The notes under the pieces: model-generated
What the model was told of the DNA's origin: nothing
Database searches by the model: none
The model's input: the letters and a program-made list of their open reading frames with translations, nothing else
Origin: Nitrospirillum amazonense
Lineage (GTDB): Bacteria > Pseudomonadota > Alphaproteobacteria > Azospirillales > Azospirillaceae
Length of the DNA stretch: 64,000 nt
Direction of reading: 5' to 3'
Assembly: GCF_007828035.1 (NCBI RefSeq)
Contig: NZ_VITV01000006.1
Location: 124,001 to 188,000 of the forward strand
Position numbers and translations under genes: made by a program
Part shown: in pieces, positions 1 to 9,500 of the stretch
How positions within the stretch are numbered: position 1 is the stretch's first letter
How the letters are laid out: each line of letters starts with the position of its first letter

Positions 1-742
1 GCCGGGTGCCGTCGTTGGCCCCCTTGGGGATGGTCATCAGGACGGAACCGTCGATGGTTGGAACCCGCACCTTGGCACCGAAAACCGCCTCGTGCAGGGT
101 GACGGGCAGGTCCAGGTACACATCTTCCCGCTCGCGCCTGAACCATGGATGGGGCCGCACCGACACCGTGACCAGCGCGTCGCCAGCAGGTCCGCCAGCG
201 GTCCCCGGGGCGCCCCGGCCGCGCAGCCGGACCTTGCCCCCTTCTTCGAGCCCTGGCGGCAGGTCCACGTCCAGCCGGGTCCCGTCGGGCAGGGTCACAC
301 GATGGCGCCCGCCTTTCGCCGCCTCAACGAAGTCCACGGTGATGTTGACCGATATGTCCTTGCCTTTGCGCGGACCGGCGCCGGCCCGGAAACCGCCGCC
401 GCCGAACATGTCGGCGATAATGTCCTCAAAGCCGCCCATCCCGCCGGTGTTGGACGTGAACTGGAAGCCGCCGCCGGGCGCGCCGGCATAGTGGCGCCGT
501 GCATGGGCCTGCGGCCGCTCATTGCCGTCGGCGTCGATTTCCCCGCGGTCGAAGCGGGCCCGTTTTATGGCATCCGACAGCAGGTCATAGGCGGCGGTGA
601 TCTCCTTGAAGGCGCGCTCCGCGTCGGGGCGGCTCTGGTTGAGATCCGGATGATGGGCTTTGGCGAGCTTGCGGTATGCCCGGCGGATTTCCTCGGCCGA
701 GGCGCTCCGCGATACGCCCAGGATGTCATAGGGATTGCGCAT
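1..742 (-). CDS. cbpA: CbpA-type DnaJ-family co-chaperone, 3' end outside the window
   Basis: This is a J-domain co-chaperone that would stimulate DnaK ATPase and deliver substrate proteins. Translation from ATG at 742 begins MRNPYDILGV and reaches the diagnostic HPD motif (KAHHPDLN) near residue 35. A Gly/Phe-rich linker (GGMGGFEDIIADMFGGGGF) follows, then the C-terminal substrate-binding domain (VTLPDGTRLDVDLPPG, KVRLRGRGAPG). The CxxCxGxG zinc-finger repeats of true DnaJ are absent where they should lie, so this is the class II (CbpA) type. The reading frame is open to the window edge, so about 247 codons are visible and the stop lies outside. It starts 15 bp after the preceding 164-residue gene and is probably co-transcribed with it downstream of hsp20. 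Confidence 0.9.
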   Translation of the reverse strand, partial: MRNPYDILGVSRSASAEEIRRAYRKLAKAHHPDLNQSRPDAERAFKEITAAYDLLSDAIKRARFDRGEIDADGNERPQAHARRHYAGAPGGGFQFTSNTGGMGGFEDIIADMFGGGGFRAGAGPRKGKDISVNITVDFVEAAKGGRHRVTLPDGTRLDVDLPPGLEEGGKVRLRGRGAPGTAGGPAGDALVTVSVRPHPWFRREREDVYLDLPVTLHEAVFGAKVRVPTIDGSVLMTIPKGANDGTR

Positions 743-757
743 CTATCGTGCACGCGC

Positions 758-1252
758 TCAATGAAGGGGAAGCGTACGGATGGACACGCCCATCCCATCG
801 CCCGTGTCGGCGGCACCATCACGCAGAAGGTCAAGCAGCGCGCCCGAATCCGGCAGGCCGTCCATCTGGCCCACCAGGGCAGACAGGACCTCGGCGCAGG
901 CCTGCACCAGGGCCTGGTTGCCCGGCATCTGCTGATGAACCATCACCAGGTTGTCGACCATATCGCAGGCCAAGGCGTATTCCCGCGTTCCCGGCAGGCT
1001 GGGGGCCGGCAAGGGGATTGCCGGCGGCACCTCGCCCACCTCCTTCAAGGCGGTCAGCTTGTGCTGCAGCAGGCAGGCGCCAACGCTGCCATCGATCAGC
1101 GTGGCGGCGGACACCTCGCCATCCGCCTGCACGACAAGCTGGCGCAGCAGGCGCAAGGCCGACAGGCAGGTCCCCGCCGCCGCGGCGCGACCCGCGCCAT
1201 CAGCCGCCAGCGCGACGGCGGAGCGGACCAAGGTGGTGACAACCGGAAACAT
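758..1252 (-). CDS. Unknown 164-residue protein in the heat-shock cluster
   Basis: I do not recognise the family. The start at 1252 is supported by a strong Shine-Dalgarno sequence (GGAGG, 8 bases upstream of ATG). The protein is Ala/Leu-rich and probably mostly helical, beginning MFPVVTTLVRSAVALAADGAG. It has scattered cysteines and a leucine-rich middle (LSALRLLRQLVVQADG), and no signal peptide or clear membrane segment is evident. It lies between hsp20 and the J-domain gene on the same strand, 15 bp from the latter, so the context suggests a heat-induced accessory protein. That role is inference only; nothing in the sequence identifies a reaction. Confidence 0.7.
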   Translation of the reverse strand: MFPVVTTLVRSAVALAADGAGRAAAAGTCLSALRLLRQLVVQADGEVSAATLIDGSVGACLLQHKLTALKEVGEVPPAIPLPAPSLPGTREYALACDMVDNLVMVHQQMPGNQALVQACAEVLSALVGQMDGLPDSGALLDLLRDGAADTGDGMGVSIRTLPLH

Positions 1253-1351
1253 GGCGATACCCTCCTCACGAGCGATACCGGTTCAAACAGCCGGTCCTTG
1301 TCGCGGCACCGGCAACGTCAAGGTGAAGCGGTGACATCGGGCCAGTGACGC

Positions 1352-1375
1352 GCCGCCGGCGCGAACGCCGGCGGC
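1352..1375 (-). terminator. GC hairpin between hsp20 and the downstream gene
   Basis: A perfect 10-bp inverted repeat (arms GCCGCCGGCG / CGCCGGCGGC) closes a TTCG tetraloop on the minus strand, 21 bp after the hsp20 stop. There is no T-run after it. It may act as a partial terminator or an mRNA-stabilising 3' stem rather than a full intrinsic terminator. Confidence 0.5.
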
Positions 1376-1395
1376 GGCTCCCTTCATCTTCGGCC

Positions 1396-1866
1396 TCAGG
1401 CGGCTTGCTTTTCGCCGGCTTGATGCTCTTCCAGGCGCGGATTGGCGCCACCGGACAGGATTTCGATGCGCCGGGGCTTCATGGCCTCCGGCAACTCGCG
1501 CTTCAGATCGATGGTCAGCAGGCCGTTTTCCAGCGAGGCGCGATCAACGAAAACGAAATCCGCCAGCTCGAAACGGCGCTCGAACGACCGGGCCGACAGG
1601 CCATGGTGCAGATACTGCGCCTTTTCCTCAGCGGCTTTGCGGCCCTGAACGATGAGCAAATTGGGATGGGCGGTCAGGGCCAGTTCGTCGGCGGACCAGC
1701 CCGCGAGGGCGACAACGATGCGATAAGCGTTCTCACCGGTTTTCAGGATGTCGTACGGGGGATAGCTGTCCGCCGGTGTCGTGGTGGACAGCTGTTCCAG
1801 CACAGAGGCCAGACGGTCGAAGCCAACGCCGGAACGAAACAGGGGCGAAAAATCAAAAGCGCTCAT
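1396..1866 (-). CDS. ibpA: Small heat-shock protein, Hsp20/IbpA family
   Basis: This is an ATP-independent holdase that binds unfolding proteins and passes them to DnaK/ClpB. The 156-residue product begins MSAFDFSPLF and has the usual IbpA arrangement. It has a short N-terminal arm, an alpha-crystallin domain at about residues 35-130 with the conserved segment SYPPYDILKTGENAYRI near residue 37, and a C-terminal tail with the I-x-I-type anchor (RRIEILSG). I chose ATG at 1866 because GGAGGA lies 7 bases upstream; a second ATG at 1872 overlaps that site. The leader carries a ROSE-like thermometer. Downstream is a GC hairpin, then the unknown 164-residue gene. Confidence 0.93.
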   Translation of the reverse strand: MSAFDFSPLFRSGVGFDRLASVLEQLSTTTPADSYPPYDILKTGENAYRIVVALAGWSADELALTAHPNLLIVQGRKAAEEKAQYLHHGLSARSFERRFELADFVFVDRASLENGLLTIDLKRELPEAMKPRRIEILSGGANPRLEEHQAGEKQAA

Positions 1867-1957
1867 AGCCATGTCCTCCATTGAGCAACGAGGTACGAGC
1901 GGCCCCGGGACCCACCCGGGAGCCGGTTCGGGCCGGATCCGCAATCGGCATCCAGCA
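1867..1957 (-). promoter_or_regulatory. ROSE-like RNA thermometer in the hsp20 leader
   Basis: On the minus strand the sequence GTTGCTC (1889-1883) can pair with GAGGAC (1878-1873), which contains the hsp20 Shine-Dalgarno site. The helix has one bulged G and an AATG loop. The UUGCU motif with a bulged G opposite the Shine-Dalgarno sequence is the defining feature of ROSE elements. A second, GC-rich hairpin with CCCGGG arms lies just upstream. The leader predicted from the promoter is about 90 nt, the usual ROSE size. Confidence 0.75.
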
Positions 1958-1963
1958 CTTATG

Positions 1964-1991
1964 AATATAGTGAATATTGGCAAAACATCAA
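1964..1991 (-). promoter_or_regulatory. Candidate hsp20 promoter
   Basis: On the minus strand there is TTGATG (1991-1986), a 16-base spacer and TATATT (1969-1964). A transcript starting near 1957 would carry the complete thermometer. I cannot say whether sigma-70 or RpoH uses it. Confidence 0.5.
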
Positions 1992-2048
1992 TAATGAATT
2001 TGGTATAGGCGGATCTTCGGATAATTCTCTTTAGCGAAATGACAGTAA

Positions 2049-2072
2049 CCACGGCGGCGAACCCCGCCGTGG
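2049..2072 (-). terminator. groESL terminator hairpin
   Basis: A perfect 9-bp stem (CCACGGCGG / CCGCCGTGG) with a 6-base loop lies 35 bp after the groEL stop, and the sequence after it on the minus strand is T-rich. It separates groESL from the hsp20 promoter. Confidence 0.65.
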
Positions 2073-2106
2073 CCAAGTATAATTAGGCTATTATGTTATG
2101 ACGCGG

Positions 2107-3753
<1,647 letters not shown>

Positions 3754-4065
3754 TCAGGCGGCTTTGCGGGCCGCGCTGGTGTCGATGACGCCGAGGATGT
3801 CGCTCTCCTTCATGATCAGGAGATCCTCGCCGTCTATCTTGACCTCGGTGCCGGACCATTTGCCGAACAGCACGCGGTCGCCGACCCGGACGTTCAGGTC
3901 GATGACATGGCCCTGCTCGTCCCGGGTGCCGGGACCAACGGCGAGCACCACGCCCTCCTGGGGCTTTTCCTTGACGGTATCGGGGATGATGATGCCGCCA
4001 GCGGTCTTCTGCTCGCTGTCAACGCGGCGCACGACGACGCGGTCGTGCAAGGGGCGGAATCGCAT
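3754..4065 (-). CDS. groES: Co-chaperonin GroES (10 kDa)
   Basis: GroES caps the GroEL chamber. The 103-residue product begins [16 protein letters not shown] and shows the mobile loop ([19 protein letters not shown], about residues 17-35). It also shows the beta-barrel signature [20 protein letters not shown], and ends in a slightly extended [10 protein letters not shown] tail. I chose ATG at 4065 because GAGGAG sits 8 bases upstream; a GTG three codons earlier overlaps that site. It forms an operon with groEL. I see no CIRCE inverted repeat (TTAGCACTC-N9-GAGTGCTAA) upstream, so control is more likely by a heat-shock sigma factor. Confidence 0.96.
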   Translation of the reverse strand: MRFRPLHDRVVVRRVDSEQKTAGGIIIPDTVKEKPQEGVVLAVGPGTRDEQGHVIDLNVRVGDRVLFGKWSGTEVKIDGEDLLIMKESDILGVIDTSAARKAA

Positions 4066-4141
4066 GGGGGTCACTCCTCATTACAAGCGAATGCCATGGA
4101 TTTCTAAGGCGGCCCGCCCTTCTGGGCCGGACCGCGGCAAA

Positions 4142-4169
4142 AATTTATTCAGTCCGGAATCCGTGTCAA
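4142..4169 (-). promoter_or_regulatory. Candidate groESL promoter
   Basis: On the minus strand a CTTGACA box (TTGACA at 4169-4164) is followed after 16 bases by TAAATT (4147-4142), about 75 bp before the groES start. The CTTGA form would fit sigma-70 or RpoH. Confidence 0.5.
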
Positions 4170-4269
4170 GAGGGGTGGCGCAGGGGCTGGGCCAAAAATT
4201 TCCGACCCCGGTTCCACCGCCCCAATGGACCGCCGCGGTGGCAGGCCAAGGACGGTGACCCGGTGCCAA

Positions 4270-4805
4270 GTGGGCATTGCGCCCGGACCAGATGCCTCAG
4301 CCGGTCGGTTGCCTATGCCTTGGGTATAGGCGCGGTCGTTTTGAACATTCCCAGTGTCTCACATTGCTTTTTCAATTACGCATACAATTGTACTTATTTG
4401 AATTAAATTGCTCGTCCACGAAATATTAAGTTGTTCACGTCGCCAATGTTTGACCGTAACTGCCGCGATTATAACTGACTAATTCTGACATTTACGGGCA
4501 AAAATTCCCGTTTTAGGGGCGGTATCACAAATCATCACATATTGTCGTAAATTTTCACTCTTCCAACATTCACTCTTTATTAAGTGCTGCGCTATTGACT
4601 ATCGCCGTTCTAGTGCGCCATTGTCGCACCACCCTCAAAAGCGATATATCCGAAAGTAGCTGATTCTCCAGCCCCATCCCCCTTTCGCCTGAGCCGTTCT
4701 TGCCCGCCGGTCCCATCCAGGTTCGACACCCTGGGGACCGGGTTTTCCGTTGTTTGCCGCCGCCATCCCGTCCGCCGTCGCTTAAGCCCCAAGGTACCCC
4801 TGGAA
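4270..4805. other. Non-coding gap with an AT-rich core upstream of the secretion locus
   Basis: I see no credible gene in this gap between divergent groES and tpsB. From about 4335 to 4620 it is much richer in A/T than the flanks, as expected of a promoter/operator region or H-NS/Lsr2-like target. A dyad GCCTAT-N9-ATAGGC lies at 4311-4331, and a weak stem (ACGGG / CCCGT) near 4494-4511. No single -35/-10 pair is convincing. Confidence 0.5.
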
Positions 4806-6569
4806 ATGACCAAGACCGCCCAACCCCCCCTGTCGCCCTACGCGCGCATGGCCCACAAGCGGGCGGTCCCGGGGCGTAGCCGACGTGCCCTGAGAATGGC
4901 GGCCCTGACGACGGCGGCCTTGTTCATCACCCTGCCGGCGCTGGCGCAGCAGGCCCAGCCGCCGCGGCTGCCGTCCGGTGCCGAACCGGGTCGCGAGGCG
5001 CCTCGGCCGGTCATGCCCACGCCTGGCGCACCCGGCGGCGCCATCACCGTGCCCAAGGCGACGGCGGCCCAGGCGCCGCAGGGGGCCGAGCAGTACAGCT
5101 TTGCGCTGAAGGGGGTCGCAATCGAAGGCGCCACCGCCTTCCCGGCCGATGAACTGGCGGCCTTCTACGCCAGCCTGGTGGGCAAAACGGTCACCGTGGC
5201 CGACATGTTCAAGGTCGCCAACGACATCGAGGTACGCTATCGCGAGGCCGGCTATATCACCAGCCGGGTCGTGGTGCCGGAGCAGACCATCGAGGACGGC
5301 CACTTCCGCATCCAGGTGATTGAGGGCTTCGTCGCCGACATCCGGTTCGACGACGACATCGGCCCGGCCCGTGCGGCCGTCGCCCGCCTGCTGGAACCCT
5401 TGCGCGGCGTCACCCCCATCAGCGTGGGCGAGATCGAGCGGCGCCTGCTGCTGGCCGACGACCTGCCCGGCCTGACGGTGCGCGCCAGCCTGGAGCCATC
5501 GCCCACCATCCTGGGCGCCTCCATCATCGTGGTGAAGTCGGAACGCAAGGCAGTCGATGCCTCGCTGGCCTTCGACAACCGCAACACGCCCTATGTCGGC
5601 GCCTTTGAATGGGTGGGTTCCGTCTCGGTCAACAGCTTCGGCGAGCATGCCGACCGCCTGACCCTGACCAGCAAGGTGTCCACCCCCTTCCGCCGTGAAT
5701 GGTTCGTCCAGGGCGGCTACCAGGGCATGTTCAGCAGCGACGGGCTGACGGCCGGCCTGACCTCCAGCTTCTCCCGCGCCAGCCCGGGGCAGGAGCTGGA
5801 CCAGTTGAACGTCCACAGCCGCGTGGCGTCCGAGACGGGCACCGTCACCTATCCCATCATCCGCTCGCGCCTGGAAAACCTGCGCGCCTTCGGGGAGTTC
5901 GAGTACCGCGACATCCGCACCACGCTGGGCGCCGACCTGTTCAACCAGGACCACCTTCGCATCTTCCGCGCCGGCGTCAGCTACGACAAGACCGACACCT
6001 GGGACGGCATCACCGCCGTGCGCGGCACCGTGCACCAGGGCCTGGACATCCTGAACGCGACACCGCGCAAGTCCGACTACGCCTCGCGTCTGGGTGGCAA
6101 CGCCGACTTCACCAAGTTCACGGTGGACGTGACCCGCGTCCAGCAGCTGCCGGCCAACTTCAGCCTCCTTGCCACGGCCACGGCGCAAATGTCGCTGGCG
6201 CCCCTGCTGGCCAGCGAGGAGATGGCGCTGGGCGGCCCCAACTTCGGCCGCGCCTATGACGAGGGCGAGATCTCTGGCGACAACGGCTGGGCCGGCTCGC
6301 TGGAGCTGCGCTACACGCCCGTCGTGCCCGAGCTGTTCCCCGAAGGGATGCAGTTCTACGCCGTGTTCGACGGCGGCCGGGTGTGGAGCCTGTCCAACTA
6401 CCGCCCCACGGGTCGCGTCACCGTGGCGTCGGTGGGCGGCGGTGTCCGCATCAACATGGCCAAAGAGCTGTTCACGACCCTCGAGGTCGATCAGCCGCTG
6501 GACCGCCAGGTTCAAACCCAGGGCGGAAAGCCGACCCGGGTCTTCTTCAGCATCACGGCGCACTACTGA
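4806..6569 (+). CDS. Two-partner secretion transporter TpsB (ShlB/FhaC/HecB family)
   Basis: This is an outer-membrane beta-barrel that exports its TpsA partner from the periplasm to the surface. The 587-residue protein has an extended N-terminus with a signal peptide (MAALTTAALFITLPALA, cleavage near residue 47) and a Pro-rich linker at about 50-90. Two POTRA domains lie at about 98-177 and 178-248 (FALKGVAIEGATAF; REAGYITSRVVVPEQ), followed by a barrel to a C-terminal aromatic residue (SITAHY). The conserved barrel motif is GGPNFGRAYDEGEISGDNG near residue 476, which carries the RAY variant of the VRGY lid motif. The length is normal for the family. The stop lies 23 bp before the exoprotein start, so the two are co-transcribed. 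ATG at 4806 has only a weak ribosome site. Confidence 0.95.
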   Translation: MTKTAQPPLSPYARMAHKRAVPGRSRRALRMAALTTAALFITLPALAQQAQPPRLPSGAEPGREAPRPVMPTPGAPGGAITVPKATAAQAPQGAEQYSFALKGVAIEGATAFPADELAAFYASLVGKTVTVADMFKVANDIEVRYREAGYITSRVVVPEQTIEDGHFRIQVIEGFVADIRFDDDIGPARAAVARLLEPLRGVTPISVGEIERRLLLADDLPGLTVRASLEPSPTILGASIIVVKSERKAVDASLAFDNRNTPYVGAFEWVGSVSVNSFGEHADRLTLTSKVSTPFRREWFVQGGYQGMFSSDGLTAGLTSSFSRASPGQELDQLNVHSRVASETGTVTYPIIRSRLENLRAFGEFEYRDIRTTLGADLFNQDHLRIFRAGVSYDKTDTWDGITAVRGTVHQGLDILNATPRKSDYASRLGGNADFTKFTVDVTRVQQLPANFSLLATATAQMSLAPLLASEEMALGGPNFGRAYDEGEISGDNGWAGSLELRYTPVVPELFPEGMQFYAVFDGGRVWSLSNYRPTGRVTVASVGGGVRINMAKELFTTLEVDQPLDRQVQTQGGKPTRVFFSITAHY

Positions 6570-6592
6570 GATCGGAACGGGGAAATCCAATC

Positions 6593-9500
6593 ATGAACCA
6601 CGGCAGCTTTTTCCGCCCCCGTTCCGGCGCCAACCGTCCGGGCACGCAGCAATCCCAGGCCCTGCCGGGCATGAAGCGCTTCCGCGCAGACCTGCGCGGC
6701 GCGTTGATGGCGTCCGTCGCCGGGCTGGCGGCGCCGACGCCCAAGATGGCCAACCGCCGCAACCGGCGCGCCGGCCGCACCGCCATCTTCTTCGGCACCA
6801 CGCTGGGCGCCTACATTGTCTCGTCCCTGCTGTCGGCGGCGCACGCCAACCCCACCGGCGGCACGGTCACGGTGGGCCAGGCCGTCATCGACGCGTCCAA
6901 GCCCAACACCCTGACCATCACCCAGGGCACCGACAAGGCAGCCATCAACTGGCAGTCCTTCAGCATCGGCGCCGGTGAAAAGGTCGACTTCCTGCAGCCG
7001 TCCAGCAGCAGCGTCATCCTGAACCGGGTCATCGGCAACGACCCGTCCAGCATCTTCGGCCAGCTGACCGCCAACGGCACGGTCATGCTGGTCAACCCCA
7101 ACGGCGTCATCTTCGGTGCCGGGTCCCGCGTCGACGTGGGCAGCCTGGTGGCCACCACTGCCAACATCAGCGACGCTGATTTCCTGGCCGGCCGGTACGC
7201 CTTCAACCAGGCCTCGGCCAATCCCAACGCCGCCATCGTCAACGCCGGCGACATCACCATCAAGGACAGCGGCCTGGCCGCCCTGGTGGCGCCCAGCGTG
7301 CGAAACTCCGGCGTCATCCACGCCAGGCTGGGCCGCGTGGCCCTGGGCGGCGCCCAGACCTTCACCCTGGACTTCCAGGGCGACGGGCTGCTGAGCTTCG
7401 ACGCCAGTTCCGCCGTCACCGCCCTGCCCCACAACGCCGACGGCACGCCCGCGCAGGCGCTGGTGGTCAATTCCGGCCAGATCGCGGCCGAGGGCGGCAC
7501 CATCGAGCTGTCGGCCCGCGCCGTGAAGGGCGTGATCGACCACGTCATCAACACCGACGGCGTGCTGGTCGCCACCAGCGTCAGCGCCAAGAACGGCAAG
7601 ATCGTGCTGTCGGGCGGGGACAGCGGCACCGTCGCCGTCAACGGCACCCTGAACGCCAGCGGCAAGGACGCGGGCCAGACGGGTGGCACCGTCATCGCCA
7701 CGGGCACCGACGTGGCCGTGGCGACGGGCGCCGTGGTTGACGCCAGCGGCGACGCCGGCGGCGGCCACATCGCCATCGGCAGCGACGGCACCGGCACGAC
7801 GCTGGACACGGCCAAGTCCCTGTCGCAGAGCGTCAGCCTGGCGGCGGGCGCCACCGTGAACGCCGACGCCGTGACCAGCGGCAACGGCGGCCGCGTCAGC
7901 CTGTTGTCCCAGGACAGCACCCTGTTCTCCGGCACCATCAGCGCCAAGGGCGGGGCCCTGGGCGGCGATGGCGGCTTCGCCGAGGTGTCCAGCCACAACG
8001 GCGTGGCGCTGGCGGGTGACGTCAGCCTACAGGCACCTAAGGGCAAGACCGGCACCTTGCTGCTGGACCCCACCACGCTGACCATCACCAGCGGCACCAG
8101 CGGCAGCGGCAGCCAGGACAGCGCCATCAGCGGCGGTACCCTGGCCTCCACCGCCTCGGACGTGGGCCTCAACACCGTGTCCTCGGGCAAGATCGTCGCC
8201 CTGACCGCCACCAGCGACGTCGTGCTGCAGGCCAGCGGCCTGATCACCGTGGGCAACCTGGGCACGGTCAACCTGGGCAGCGGGCACAGCCTGACCCTTC
8301 AGTCCACCGCCACCGGCGGCATCACCTTCACCAGCCCGTCCACCACCGAGATCGTGGCCAGCGGCGGCGGCAACATCACCCTGCAGTCGCTGGGCATCGG
8401 CAGCACGATCACCAATGTTGCCAAGCTGACCAGCGACACCGGCGTCATCACCATCACGGCCAACGGCAACATCACGCTGGCCAACACCATCACCGGCGGC
8501 GGCGTGGGAATCACGTCGGTGGTGGGTTCCATCACCAACGTCGGCGCCACGAACCTGATCACAGGCAGCGGCAGCGGCGTCATCCTGTCCGCCCAGGGCG
8601 GCAGTATCGGCACGCCCACCTCGACCATCAGCACCCACACCCAGGGCCTGGGCCTGGAAACGGGCGGCAGCCTGTACGTCACCAACGACCAGACTTTGCT
8701 CGTCCTGGCGCTGAGCGCCACACACGCCCATCCGGGCGTCATCAACACCTATCAGCTGACCTCCCCCGGCCTGACGTTCGACGCGACCGACACGGGCAGC
8801 CTCAACCTCAACACACTGCAGCAGTCGTCGACCCTGTACGCGCAGGTCAGCACGGACCATGACGCGATCGTTGGCAACGTCAACGTCACCAGCAGCGGCG
8901 CCTTCTCCCTGACCTCCACCGGCGGCAACATCCTGGCCGGTGCCGGCAACACCGGCGCCACGCCCATCACCGCCGGCTCAGTCCAGCTGACGGCCCAGGG
9001 GACCACCGGCCTCAATGGCGCCGTGGGCAGCAGCGCCTCACCCCTGCAGACCGACACCGCCACCCTGCGCGTCAGCGCCGGCTCGGGCGGCATTTATGTC
9101 GGCAACGGCGGCGCGCTGGCACTGCAGAGTGCCGTCGCCAGCGGCACGGTGAGCGTCGCCACCGCCGGCACCCTGACCGTCGGCACCGTCACCGGCAACA
9201 CCGTGACGCTGACCAGCACGGGCGGCGCCATCCTGGATGACTCCATCGCCACCACCAGCATCAGCGCCAACAACCTGAACCTGAGCGCCTCCACGGGCGT
9301 CGGCACGCATGGCGGCCCGCTCACCAGCAACGCCGCGACCGTTCAGGCCACGACGAATACCGGCGGCGTCTTCCTGAACCTGACCAACCCCGTCGTCACC
9401 ACTCTCGCAAACGTGAGCGCCGGGGCGGGCGCCGTCGAGGTCGCCACCGCCACCAACACGGTCGCCACCGCGGTTTCCTCCGGCGGGGGCGCGGGCGACG

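Noticed and set aside
4074-4200. CIRCE (HrcA) operator before groESL
   Set aside because: The TTAGCACTC / GAGTGCTAA arms are not present on either strand.
4782-6590. 602-codon minus-strand frame opposite tpsB, and a 547-codon plus-strand frame opposite groEL (2098-3741)
   Set aside because: Both lie wholly opposite genes with unmistakable family motifs, and the translated products have His/Gly/Gln-rich low-complexity composition.
6383-6592. Upstream in-frame start for the giant exoprotein, giving 7,601 residues
   Set aside because: The extra 70 residues lie inside tpsB, are Arg/Pro-rich, and would precede the signal peptide. ATG at 6593 lies just after the tpsB stop.
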